Positions 7,678-17,200 of a stretch of DNA of 22,338 nucleotides are shown one piece after another. The notes beneath the pieces were generated by a model. The model was not told the origin of the DNA and searched no databases. It was given only the letters and a program-made list of their open reading frames with translations. The DNA is taken from NCBI GenBank assembly GCA_017437925.1, contig JAFRWQ010000245.1, positions 1 to 22,338 on the forward strand. Reading direction: 5' to 3'. The position numbers and the translations under genes were made by a program. This DNA comes from Bacillota bacterium. GTDB taxonomy: Bacteria; Bacillota_A; Clostridia; Peptostreptococcales; Anaerovoracaceae. Position 1 is the stretch's first letter, and each line of letters opens with the position of its first letter.

Positions 7678-8883
7678 TTAAGTATTTTCGCTGTACCTGT
7701 AGGTCCACAGGAGGATGAAGAGGCTCGCCCCCATCATGAAAGCGAAGAGTATGTAGGAGCTCTTGTATTCCCCGCTGCGCTCCGCGATGAAGCCGGGCAC
7801 CACCGTGAAGATGATGCCGCCCAGGTTGTAGAAGAGCTGGAGCCAGCGGACGGTCTTGGGGTAGCCGGCTTTGGGGGCCAGGTCCGCTGCCCAGAGGGCG
7901 GGCCCCATGTTGAAGACCGAAGCCCCGAAGCCCATGAAGAGGGCCGAGGCGTAGCAGGGGACGAGGGAGACGCCGTTCATGGGGATCACGCATACGCAGC
8001 CCGCGATGAATATGAGTATGAGGCCGGCGGTGCTGACCTTGGTTCCCAGGCGGTCGGTGATCCCTCCCGAAAGGAGCTTGGAGAGGGCGGTGACCAGGCT
8101 GAAGAATGAAAGTATGGCGGCTGCCGCGGCGGCGCTGTAGCCGCAGCTCTTGGCCAGCACCGAGATGTGGCCCGAGAAGGACAGGCTGACCCCGCCGTTA
8201 AGGAGCATCATGAAGCCCAAAAGCCAGATCACCGGGGAGGGAAGCTCTGAACTTACTTCCCTGCCGTTCTTTTTCAGGGCTTCCGAGCTGCTCTCGTAGG
8301 GCAGAAGGCCTTTTTCTTCGGGGCCGTTTCTTAAAAGCAGCCATGAGACCGCGCAGCAGAGGGCCATGAAGGCGGCCTGGGCCAGGAAGGCGGCGCGCAG
8401 GGAATGCCTTTGTATGATCGCGGTGACCGGGGCCGAGAAGAACATGGTGGAAAGGCTGGATCCCGCGGCGCTTATGCCCAGGGCCAGGCCCTTCCTGCTG
8501 TTGAACCAGCGGGAGACCAGGAGGGAGACAGGGAAGGCTCCCCCGGCCCCGTAGGCAACGCCTCCAAGGGCCGCTCCGGTAAAGTAAACCGCAGGGCTTC
8601 CCCCGACCGAACAGACCAGGGCCGAGGCTATGCCGAAGAGAGAGGCTATGAGCAGGCCCGTCCTTATGGAAAAGCAGCGGTAGAGCACCCCCACCGCGAA
8701 CATGCTGAGGAAGGAAAAGAGGCAGCGCACCGAGAGTATGGCGCTTCCGGTGCTGTCGCTGATGCCGGTCGCCTCTATGTAGGGGAGGTAGACGGCCAGT
8801 ATGTTGCTGCAAAGGCCCACGTTGCAAAGGTAGAGCACCACGCTCACCGCGCATATTACCCAGGCGTAATGGAGCTTTTTCAA
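7678..8883 (-). CDS. Major facilitator superfamily transporter
   Basis: 401 aa with about 12 hydrophobic helices, the normal MFS size. The start LHYAWVICAVSVVLYLCNVG and the pattern of the first half resemble the oxalate/formate-antiporter and monocarboxylate branch of the MFS. The loop between helices 2 and 3 (VGVLYRCFSIRTG) and the central loop SRWFNSRKGLALGIS fit the MFS signature; the equivalent loop in the second half is LSGGITDRLGTK. The long cytoplasmic loop between the halves contains NGPEEKGLLPYESSSEALKK. The start is TTG at 8883 with AAGGAGG about 8 nt upstream. It is divergent from queT and followed by the polysaccharide operon, which has its own promoter. A substrate such as an organic acid anion is possible but cannot be fixed from sequence. 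Confidence 0.88.
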   Translation of the reverse strand: MKKLHYAWVICAVSVVLYLCNVGLCSNILAVYLPYIEATGISDSTGSAILSVRCLFSFLSMFAVGVLYRCFSIRTGLLIASLFGIASALVCSVGGSPAVYFTGAALGGVAYGAGGAFPVSLLVSRWFNSRKGLALGISAAGSSLSTMFFSAPVTAIIQRHSLRAAFLAQAAFMALCCAVSWLLLRNGPEEKGLLPYESSSEALKKNGREVSSELPSPVIWLLGFMMLLNGGVSLSFSGHISVLAKSCGYSAAAAAAILSFFSLVTALSKLLSGGITDRLGTKVSTAGLILIFIAGCVCVIPMNGVSLVPCYASALFMGFGASVFNMGPALWAADLAPKAGYPKTVRWLQLFYNLGGIIFTVVPGFIAERSGEYKSSYILFAFMMGASLFILLWTYRYSENT

Positions 8884-8904
8884 GGCTGCCTCCTCCTTTC
8901 CGCG

Positions 8905-8926
8905 AAACTGTTGTATATATCAGTTT
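8905..8926. promoter_or_regulatory. Inverted repeat upstream of the MFS gene (candidate operator)
   Basis: Perfect arms AAACTG (8905-8910) and CAGTTT (8921-8926) are separated by a 10-bp AT-rich centre containing TATATA, a possible -10 element of the MFS gene. The site lies 22 bp upstream of the TTG start. No good -35 box could be found on the minus strand, so the promoter itself is not firmly placed. Confidence 0.4.
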
Positions 8927-8961
8927 ACACCCTTTTGGCTGATATTGGGATAGTTTTCTTC

Positions 8962-8990
8962 TTGCCACGGGGGCCCTTCTGTGTTATATT
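8962..8990 (+). promoter_or_regulatory. Promoter of queT
   Basis: TTGCCA (8962-8967) and TATATT (8985-8990) are separated by exactly 17 bp. The start point would be near 8997, giving a leader of about 70 nt that contains the riboswitch. The -35 region and GC-rich spacer resemble the polysaccharide operon promoter. Confidence 0.8.
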
Positions 8991-9015
8991 AGGCTCCGCC
9001 GCGCGAAAAACGGCC

Positions 9016-9057
9016 CGTGAGTTCGAGACCATCCTCACGTAAAACAAAACTAAGGAG
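9016..9057 (+). promoter_or_regulatory. preQ1-I riboswitch controlling queT translation
   Basis: A 6-bp stem CGTGAG (9016-9021) / CTCACG (9034-9039) closes a 12-nt loop that begins TTC-N-AG. It is followed by an A-rich tail ending AAAACTAAGGAG (to 9057). Stem length, 12-nt loop and the AAAACTAAGG tail match the layout of the classic preQ1-I aptamer. The tail carries the ribosome site AAGGAG (9052-9057), so folding of the tail against the loop on ligand binding would hide the ribosome site. No separate terminator lies between aptamer and gene, so control should be translational. The downstream gene is a predicted queuosine-precursor transporter, which fits. Confidence 0.9.
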
Positions 9058-9066
9058 AAACTCAAT

Positions 9067-9558
9067 ATGAAAAACCGCAAGACCCTTCTTCTGGCCCGGG
9101 CCGGAATGATCGCCGCCATTTACGTGGTCCTGACCTACGTCTTCGCCCCCATCTCCTTCGGGGAGGCGCAGGTGCGCGTGGCCGAGGCCCTGACCATACT
9201 GCCCGTCTTCACCTCAGCCGCCGTGCCCGGCCTCTTCATAGGCTGCCTTCTGGGCAACATCATGGGCGGAGCCGTCCTTCCCGACATCATCTTCGGGAGC
9301 CTGGCGACCCTGATCGGCGCCGTTTTCACAAGAAAGCTGAGGAACGCGAGCCCTTACCTCGCCCCCGTCCCCCCCATCGTTTCAAACGCCCTCATCGTGC
9401 CCTTCGTGCTGAAATACGCCTACGGGCTGGAGCTTCCCATACCCGTCATGATGCTCAGCGTGGGCCTGGGAGAGGTCATCTCGTGCGGACTTTTGGGCAT
9501 GCTGCTTTATTCTGCCCTTAAAAAACACAGGAAGACCGTGTTTAAAGAGGGGGAGTAA
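9067..9558 (+). CDS. queT: QueT-family queuosine precursor transporter
   Basis: 163 aa, the usual size of QueT, an integral membrane substrate-binding (S) component that takes up a queuosine precursor such as preQ1, working with a shared ECF energizing module. The sequence is nearly all hydrophobic helices (about 5-6), with the N-terminal block FAPISFGEAQVRVAEAL, the GCLLGNIMGG loop and the FGSLATLIGA segment recognisable for the family. ATG at 9067 is 9 nt after AAGGAG. It sits alone behind a promoter and a preQ1-I riboswitch and ahead of a terminator, so it is a single-gene unit. No ECF ATPase or T component is present in the window; they would be encoded elsewhere. Confidence 0.92.
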   Translation: MKNRKTLLLARAGMIAAIYVVLTYVFAPISFGEAQVRVAEALTILPVFTSAAVPGLFIGCLLGNIMGGAVLPDIIFGSLATLIGAVFTRKLRNASPYLAPVPPIVSNALIVPFVLKYAYGLELPIPVMMLSVGLGEVISCGLLGMLLYSALKKHRKTVFKEGE

Positions 9559-9615
9559 AAAGGTCTTAAGGCCCGGATCTTCGGCTTCAAATTATATATT
9601 ATATAACTGCTCTGT

Positions 9616-9642
9616 GCGTCCCGCCGCAAGGCGGGACGTTTT
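9616..9642 (+). terminator. Intrinsic terminator after queT
   Basis: A perfect 9-bp stem CGTCCCGCC (9617-9625) / GGCGGGACG (9630-9638) closed by a GCAA tetraloop is followed by TTTT. It lies 58 bp after the queT stop. Confidence 0.9.
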
Positions 9643-9978
9643 GTATTGCGGAAAATGAAATCCGCAAGGTCTTAGGCCGCGAAAGAGAGCAGACCGGCGC
9701 TGTGCCGCATCGTGTAAACCCTGCTACTGTCAGGCTTTACGGAGTTTTCTGCGTACTGAAGCGTGACAGCCTCTCCGCTATGTTAAATTTTGACATTTCC
9801 ATCAATTATTAGTTGACAGCGGCTCCGTCCCGTGATATGCTATTGCCAGAAATATCCATCGCCTGCGGCCTGTTCCGCGGGCTTACGACCGTCCTTTGCG
9901 CCCGGACGCGGGCGTCAGAGATAAATGTCATGACAGCATAAAACTCATGAGGCTTAAGAGAAAGGGATCTGAACGAAA
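9643..9978. other. Intergenic region upstream of the SLH gene
   Basis: This 336-bp stretch carries no convincing gene. It holds a stem of about 10 bp with one mismatch (GTAAA-C-CCTG at 9714-9723 against CAGG-C-TTTAC at 9731-9740, 7-nt loop), two TTGACA boxes 23 bp apart (9790-9795 and 9813-9818), and GC-rich inverted repeats near 9862-9880 and 9899-9916 that would fold in the leader of the SLH gene. I recognise no known riboswitch here. Confidence 0.6.
9813..9841 (+). promoter_or_regulatory. Promoter of the SLH/giant exoprotein pair
   Basis: TTGACA (9813-9818) is followed after 17 bp by TATGCT (9836-9841), a perfect -35 and a 4-of-6 -10. It would give a structured leader of about 130 nt before the ATG at 9979. 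A second TTGACA 23 bp upstream has no matching -10. Confidence 0.65.
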
Positions 9979-11199
9979 ATGAAAAGACTTATAGCGATCG
10001 CGCTGGCGCTCGGCCTGCTGCTGGGCTCCGTCGCCTCGGCATCCTACGCGGGCAGCGTCTTCCCCGACGTCGCCGACAGCATCTGGTATGCCGAATTCGT
10101 CAGCCGGGCCGTTGAGCTGGGCATGGTCGAGGGCTATCCCGACGGCACATTCAAACCCGACAAGCTGCTCAAATACAGCGAGTTCATCGCCATGATGGTG
10201 GAGCAGCAGACCACAGAAGAAAAGATCTCGCAGATCGACACCGGCCACTGGGGGGTCCCGTATTACAACATGGGCCTCAAGCTGGGCTATTATTCGGAGT
10301 CCGCTATCCCCGTCACCAGGCTGGACGATCCCATCCCCAGGCGCGACATGGCCCTGATCGCCGCCGGCTATCTTGCGAAGAACGCTGAGCTGCCCAAGAG
10401 CGTGCCATACAGGCAGTACAGCGACGTCGCTAAAGACGACCCGCACGAGTACTATATATCGCTGTGCTCCGTCCTCGGGGTGCTCGAAGGATACGACGAC
10501 GGCTCTTTCAAGCCCGAAAAGACCCTGAAACGCTCCGAAGCCACCAAGGTCGCCGTCTGCTGCATGGAGCTGAAGCTCGAAAATCAGCAGGGCAACAGCG
10601 GCCAGGGGACCGAACAGCCCCAGACCGGCGAAAAGCCCACGCTTGAAGAACTGGCGCCGGAGATGGTGATCATAGGCGAAAAACCCGGAGGGCAGAAGCT
10701 TGTCACCGGAGTCGAAGGTCTGCTCGACCCTGAGAGAAAGGCTGTGCTGGACGAGATCCTGGCTTCCGTAAAGATAACCAAAGAAGGCGGTAAGTTCTAT
10801 TTCAGCTATTCCCAACCGCAGATACCGGAGGAATGGGAAAACCAGATTGAGATCCGCATATTTAATACCAGTGGCGCTGGAATAGCGGGCTACACCAATA
10901 CTAAAGGAGTTCTTCTCCACCCTGAGTACTGGGAAGATATAAGAAAAGCTAAGGATGTGAAAATCGAACTCGAGGGAGCCGGTTCTACTCTTGAAGATAA
11001 ATCTATCAGCGTTACTGTGGGTCTATATGATAAAAGCGGCGAGACTTTCTATAAAGATATTACTTATCAGCTCATAAAAGACGCCCGTGAAGACGGTGGA
11101 GATGATATCTTCCGCATCATGGCCGCCTATGAGATGGTTGACTACTGGCAGGAAACACCCAATACCCACGCGGGCTTCTGGGCCTGGAAGAACCAGTAA
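9979..11199 (+). CDS. Secreted SLH-domain surface protein
   Basis: 406 aa. Residues 1-24 are a signal peptide (MKRLIAIALALGLLLG, cleavage after SYA). Three S-layer homology domains follow at about 28-76, 85-132 and 147-197, with FPDVADSIWYAEFV, GYPDGTFKPDKLL, YSDVAKDDPHEYY and GYDDGSFKPEKTLKRSEA as clear landmarks. SLH triplets bind pyruvylated secondary wall polymer and hold proteins on the cell surface. A Gln/Gly/Pro-rich linker (about 198-228) leads to a C-terminal region of about 178 aa that I do not recognise; its alternating pattern suggests a beta-sandwich. The ribosome site (AAAGGGA, about 12 nt upstream) is weak. The last ~120 codons are clearly AT-richer than the SLH part. The stop TAA sits 12 bp before the next gene, whose ribosome site overlaps it, so the two are probably co-translated. 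It may anchor or present the giant protein encoded next. Confidence 0.88.
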   Translation: MKRLIAIALALGLLLGSVASASYAGSVFPDVADSIWYAEFVSRAVELGMVEGYPDGTFKPDKLLKYSEFIAMMVEQQTTEEKISQIDTGHWGVPYYNMGLKLGYYSESAIPVTRLDDPIPRRDMALIAAGYLAKNAELPKSVPYRQYSDVAKDDPHEYYISLCSVLGVLEGYDDGSFKPEKTLKRSEATKVAVCCMELKLENQQGNSGQGTEQPQTGEKPTLEELAPEMVIIGEKPGGQKLVTGVEGLLDPERKAVLDEILASVKITKEGGKFYFSYSQPQIPEEWENQIEIRIFNTSGAGIAGYTNTKGVLLHPEYWEDIRKAKDVKIELEGAGSTLEDKSISVTVGLYDKSGETFYKDITYQLIKDAREDGGDDIFRIMAAYEMVDYWQETPNTHAGFWAWKNQ

Positions 11200-11211
11200 A
11201 GGAGCGGCTGT

Positions 11212-14200
11212 ATGAAGAAGATCCTTTCCTTAAGCCTCATATTGATACTGCTCCTTTCCTCTTTCCCGGCTGAGGCCTTCGCCTCCGTTCCGGCAGGCTT
11301 CGATTACGCCGGAGACCCTCCCTCCATGTACATTCAGGAGCATCAGGCAAGGCAGATAGGCGAGCCCACCCTGATCTACGGGGACGACGGAGCTCCCATC
11401 TTCGAGGTCTATACTCTGATGGTCGAACCGGACTGCGATCTTAAGAAAGAGGTCAACGGGGAGACCAAATACTACAGATATTCTCCCAAGATCGCGACTT
11501 CTTACTGTGAAAACCATTATGACGTATGGCATACATCAAGCGCCCAGTGGAAGATAGGAGCAACCGGTAAAATAGTAGATGACGATGATATTATCCTTGA
11601 AAGCGGAAGTATCACGAATTATCTTGAGGAAAACGTCGAAAGCATCGATTTTATTGCTGAAGTTCCTGCGGAAGTCAGAAACGCTCTAAACGAGAACCGC
11701 TTCAAAGGGCTTACGATATCTGCTGCGGAAAACATTGAGACTGACTCCATAGCAACGATAACTCCTTACGGCATTCCCCATCCCTGGGATACTAGTTTCC
11801 AGTTTAGTATAAAACCTAAGTTCAACTTGAGAATGGGAAATGGACAGCTAATGAGCTATGAGGCGGCTGGCGGAAACATGAACCTCTTCCTCATGGACAT
11901 CATCTGCGGCTTCAATCTCTGGGCGATATACGACAGCGGCGGCAGGGAGCTGGGCCAGGGCAAGGCCATGTTCTCTTACGGCGACGGCGGCATGAGCTCG
12001 GAGCCCGGCGCCGTCCAGCTGGCTGAGGTCATCGACGAAGGCGGAAGGCTCAAGAGCGGCTACCGCATATCCTGCGTGAAAAACGATGTGACCACGACCT
12101 ACGACACCGCGGGCCTGCGCATCGGTTCGGGCGAGGGCATATACATGAACGGCGGCGCCATAGGCTACTCCTTCAGGTATATATTCAAGCTCACCTGGAC
12201 CTACGACGACCTGGTAGAGATCCCGCAGTCCGAATACATCTTCGAAAAGGCCTTCCCCTTAGTGAAACAGGGCGACACCAGGACCTTCAGGGTCACATAC
12301 AGGCCCGGCGAGGGCAGCGGGACCATGACCGGCCCCAACGAGTACAGGCCGGGGGAGCTCGTGACCGTCCTAGAAAACGAATTCATCGCACCGGAAGGCA
12401 AGGAATTCGCGTATTTCTCGACCTTCGGCGGTCTGCTGCGGGTCCTGCCGGGGGAGACCTATCGCATTCCCTGCGACGTGACCCTGACCGCCATGTGGCA
12501 GAACTTAATTACCGGCGCGGTGACCGAAGACGGTCCGGCCGACGCCTTCGCCGACCTGATACTTCCCCCTGTGGGCTATGAGGGCCACGCCGTTTTCGCA
12601 AGGGACGATTCGACTATCACCGTCGGCGGGGAGGAAGTGGGACTGGTCAGGGCCTACAGCGAAGGCCTGGCCTCCAATACTTTCACGGCGGAAGGCGCGG
12701 ACACAGCGGAGCGGGAGAGCCTCACCGAGATGAAGCTCATCTACGATACGCCCGGCTCTTACGACGTGACCCTTAAAGTGGATACCGACGAGGGCTCCTC
12801 CTCCGATACCGAGACCATCGATATTCTGAAGACTCCGTCGGTCTCGGCAGTCCTGGGCGGAAAGCGGAAGGAGAACCGCAGGCAGACCCTGGACGTGGTC
12901 GTGGCCCAAAATCCCGCCTACCCCATAAACTCCCTCAATATCAGGATAAGCGAGAGCGAGAGCGGCGAAAGCATCAGCGTTTCAAAGAACTTCTCGGGCC
13001 CCGAGCCCGCTCCCGAAAACACCGGGCACATCAAGTACAGGAGCCTCACAAACAACGAGGTCGGAAGCTATTACGTGTCTGTGCGCCTGGAATTCCTGAC
13101 CAAGTTCAGCGAAGAGAAGAGCTTCACCTACGAGATCGAGGCAGAAGATCCGAGAGGCTCAAGAGATGTTGTAATTTCAAGCTTTACCGTCGTTCCCGAC
13201 GAAGCTCCCGACGCCGCCGTGGAGCTTGCCGAAGTGTATTACAGGGAATCCTCGTCCAACATCGCGAAGATCTCCATGCGCGACGCCAGCACCGCCGACG
13301 GCGACCAGCTGAGGCGCGAGTGGAGCATCGCTGAAAAAGGCGACGGAAACTACGGACCTGTAAACGGCGCCCCGGGCTTTGCCGACGAGAGCTTCGGCTC
13401 CCTGCTCTCGGTGTGCTTCAGCAAGACCGGCGTGGGGTATTTTGACGTGAGCCTTAAGGTCACCGACGTCTGGACCGAGGAGACCCTGCCCGAATACATA
13501 AGTCCGGACGATTACAAGTGGGCGGCGGCCACAGCCCGGTCCCACGTAGACAACATCCCTCCCGAGGTGCTCCTCACCCTTAAGAAGGCGAAGACCGCGG
13601 AGATACTGCTCCTGTCTTCAAGCTCTGCCGAAGAAGTGAAGGCTAAGACCGAAGCCGAGGCCATGAGGATAGCCCTGCTTAAAGAGAGCGTCGCCGCCGA
13701 GGTCAAAACCCTTCGCATCGCCGATCCGGACACCGTATACACTCCGAACACCGAGATCCGGCCCCTGACAGACAGCGACCTCGAGGAGCTCAAGTCCATG
13801 GCCGGAGGAAGCCTTCTGAGCTTCACCTCCGGCGTCGCGGACAGCCCCTTCTGGGGCGATAAGGGCGGAAGCGTAAAGAGGGCCGACACCCTCAACGAGA
13901 AATCCGCTTATACCTATGAGCTTTCGGCAAATACCAACATCACAAGCGACGGCATATACGTCTTCAGGATGAGGAGCAGCCTTGAATTCGCAAGGAAAGA
14001 GGAGGTTTTAAGCAGCTACGACAGGACCTACCCCTTCACCCTCGAGTGCTGGGACCTGTTCGCAAACGCCCCGCAGAAGATCTGGTCGGTCAGCATCACT
14101 CCCGCCGTGTTTTCAAGCCCGGACGGGCTAAAGAACGCCAGGCTCACAGTGAACGAAGGCGGAAACTACGTCTTCCTGAGCGAAGAGGGGAAGACCCTGG

Positions 14201-17200
14201 TCATAGACAAGAGGACGGGTTCCTTCATTACAACGATAGGGATCGAACTCGGCGATACCGTCTTTGAAGGAAACGGCAGCATATATGCCCTTAAAAGCGA
14301 CGGCATATACAGGCTGGCCCCGAGCGGAGTGCTGTCAAAGATAAGGAACCTGAGCGTTCAGGCAGGCTATGAGAAAGCGGCCTTTTACAAGGGCAGGCTC
14401 AACTTCGTGACCGAAAGAGGCCTTACCCTGTACCGAAGCATCTTCGATCCGGTCACCGAAGAGCTCTTGACCGAGCTCCTGCCGGACAGCGCTCCTCCGG
14501 TCGCAAACAGCGCCTTAAAAGGGGTCTGCGCGGGCGTCGACAGCGCAGGGACCATCGCGATCCGGTACGATTCGGGTACGGTCAAGTTCTACGAAAACGG
14601 AGCGGCAGCGCCGAAGACCCTGTCCGTCCCCGGAAACTTCAAGGGCATAAAGAGCGTGACCGCTGTAAGGGACGGATACGGCCTCATCAAAGGCGCCGCC
14701 GTCGCTGCCCACGTCCACAGCCATACGGTCTCGGGCAATTCCACCTGGGATACCAACGCCTATTACCTCGATATGCAAAGCGGCGCGGTGATACGAAAGA
14801 CCGTCCGTGGCAGCGCGACCCTGCTCTACGCCTGCGGCGCCGATCATCCGGCCGAAGCTTACTATGAAAACGGCAGGGCTTACGTGACCTACGGGCCGTC
14901 ATACGGCAATTCCACATACAATATGGATCTTCCCGAGACCAATATCGACTATCCCGCGGGGACCTTCATCTTTAATATCGCGGGGGGCGAGGCCGACTTC
15001 AGGTCCGACAGGAAGAATCAGCGCTTCGCGGCGAGGGCCGGCAATCTTACGATACAAAAGAGGGCGGGCCTTACCGAGACCGAGTGCGCGGTCAGGACCT
15101 TAAGCTTCGGCGAAGGCGCGATGGAAGAGCAGCTTAAGCTCCGCGAACTAAGCCTGGAGAGGGATTACAGCGCGTCCTTCTCTGTGGACAGCCTCTTTGA
15201 CGGCAAGGCCGCGGCCCTGGAGATGAGCGGAAGGGGCGAGACTCTGGCGAGTTTGAGCCTAAAGACGAAGAAGTCCGACGGCTATCTCACGAGAAGTCTC
15301 GCGCTTGAGAGCGGCAGGACCTATTACTACGAATACGACACCGACGCCGGCAGCGACATACTCTACTTTACGAAGAACGTAGAAAGGCCTTCGGACAGCG
15401 CCTCGCCCAAGTACAGGGTCATTGCCGAGTTTACAGAGGATTTTAAGGACCTTCCCAAGGGCATTTTCTCCTGGGACAGCGCCTCGGTCACGGCAGGCTC
15501 CGGGCGGGGCTGCACCCTGTCAAAGAACACAGCGCCCATCAGCTTTACCGTTCCCGAAGGCCGGTTCGCCATACTTTCCTTTGATTACGAATACCCCTTA
15601 GGAGCAAAGACCCCGGAAGTAACGATCGAAAAGGATGGGGAGAAGATGCGCTGGAACATCGTAAACTGCGGGAAAGCGGGAGGCGCCGCGCGCGGTACCT
15701 ACATACACGACGGATTGCTGTCCGCGGGGATTTACAGTATAGGCAGCGACCTTAAGCTCTCGGTAAATTCAATTACTCTGAGCCTTGTCGATCAGAGCGC
15801 GGAGCAGGTCGGCGCGGGGCTGATGAGCCTGGCAAAGGAGAGCAGTGTCGAGACCGGAGCCTCCCTGAACCGCATCTCGGGAAGCTTTGAGACAGGTCCC
15901 GGGACCCTGAGCTTTGAAACCTCAGGCGATGCCGTAAGGTATTCCGCGTCGCCCAACGGCACCTATACCATGGTGAACCGCAGAAACTATTCGGGAGGCG
16001 GCTATATCGACAGGCTCACCTACACCCTGCCTCAGGGCATGAAGGCGGTGTGGCTCAAAGTAAACACCGTCCAGAGCGCGCCCGAGGTCCTTGGCGATAC
16101 GAGGTACGCGCTGGAAGCGGCGGCTTATGACCTCTGGCTCGACGGCGGTGAGATCGCGACCGAATACTACGACAGGACAGTAAACGTGCCCCGGGGACAG
16201 ACCGCCTTCAGCTTCACTCTCAAGGGCAGCGAACTGTACTCCGCCTCTGCTTCGGGCAGAGGGTATATAAGCTCTTATGTTGAGGATATGCGGACGCAGC
16301 ATGCGGGCATCAGCGGCATTGACATGATATTCGCCCCTGCCGGCAGCGGTTCAGCTCTTTCCGAGGGACACTTCGCCGTGATCGGAAACGATGTCATAGT
16401 CCCGGGAGCTTCGGCCGGCGGTCCCGTCTCCCTCTCCTTCATACCGGGCAAGACCGGAACCACCGTGATCTCGGGCCTTCGCATATGGTACGTGGAAAAC
16501 GGCGAAAGGATATACGTGAGCGACACGGCCTTTACGGAGGAGTCCTACCTTTCCGCCTGGACCGCAGTTGACGCCCAGGCAGCCGTCGTCCACAGCGATA
16601 AGACCGAAGAAGAGCCGAAGACCGCGAGGGTCTACAAGAAGGGCCAGACCGTGATCTACAGCTTCAGCTACTTCGATTACGAGGCGGATCCCGAAAAACA
16701 GGGCTTCTTCCGCTACACCCACGAACCCATGAACGACGGACTTAACCCGATATCGGGACAGATACTCACGAGCTCGGTCCCCAGGTTCTACGTGGACGGC
16801 AAGTATACGGTGGAGCACTGGGCGGTCGACAGGGCGGGCCGGGACTCGGGAATTGAGGACTACGACTACGCGTCCAACGTGGCGACGGCGGTCTTCTACA
16901 TAGAAGGAAGCCTGCCCGAAAACGAAGCGCCCTACGTCAGGACCATAAGGACAAGTCCGGGCAGCTTAAGAGACGGCGACGCTTACAACATACTCGTTAC
17001 AGTAGGAGACACCGACGGCGATGTCCTGACGGTGAGGACGGAGCTGTACTATGAGGACGGGTCCTCCCCGGTCTACAGCAGCACCAAGACCGGCATCACG
17101 CCCAACAGCGGCGGAGTGTATTCCGAATTGATCTTCACCGGGGTGCCCGACGCCAGGGAAGGCGGCTACGAGGCGGTCGTCACCGTGTCCGACGGCACGG

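Noticed and set aside
9928..10920. 330-codon open frame antisense to the SLH gene
   Set aside because: The plus strand has a signal peptide and three SLH domains; the antisense frame has no recognisable features and results from GC-rich codon structure.
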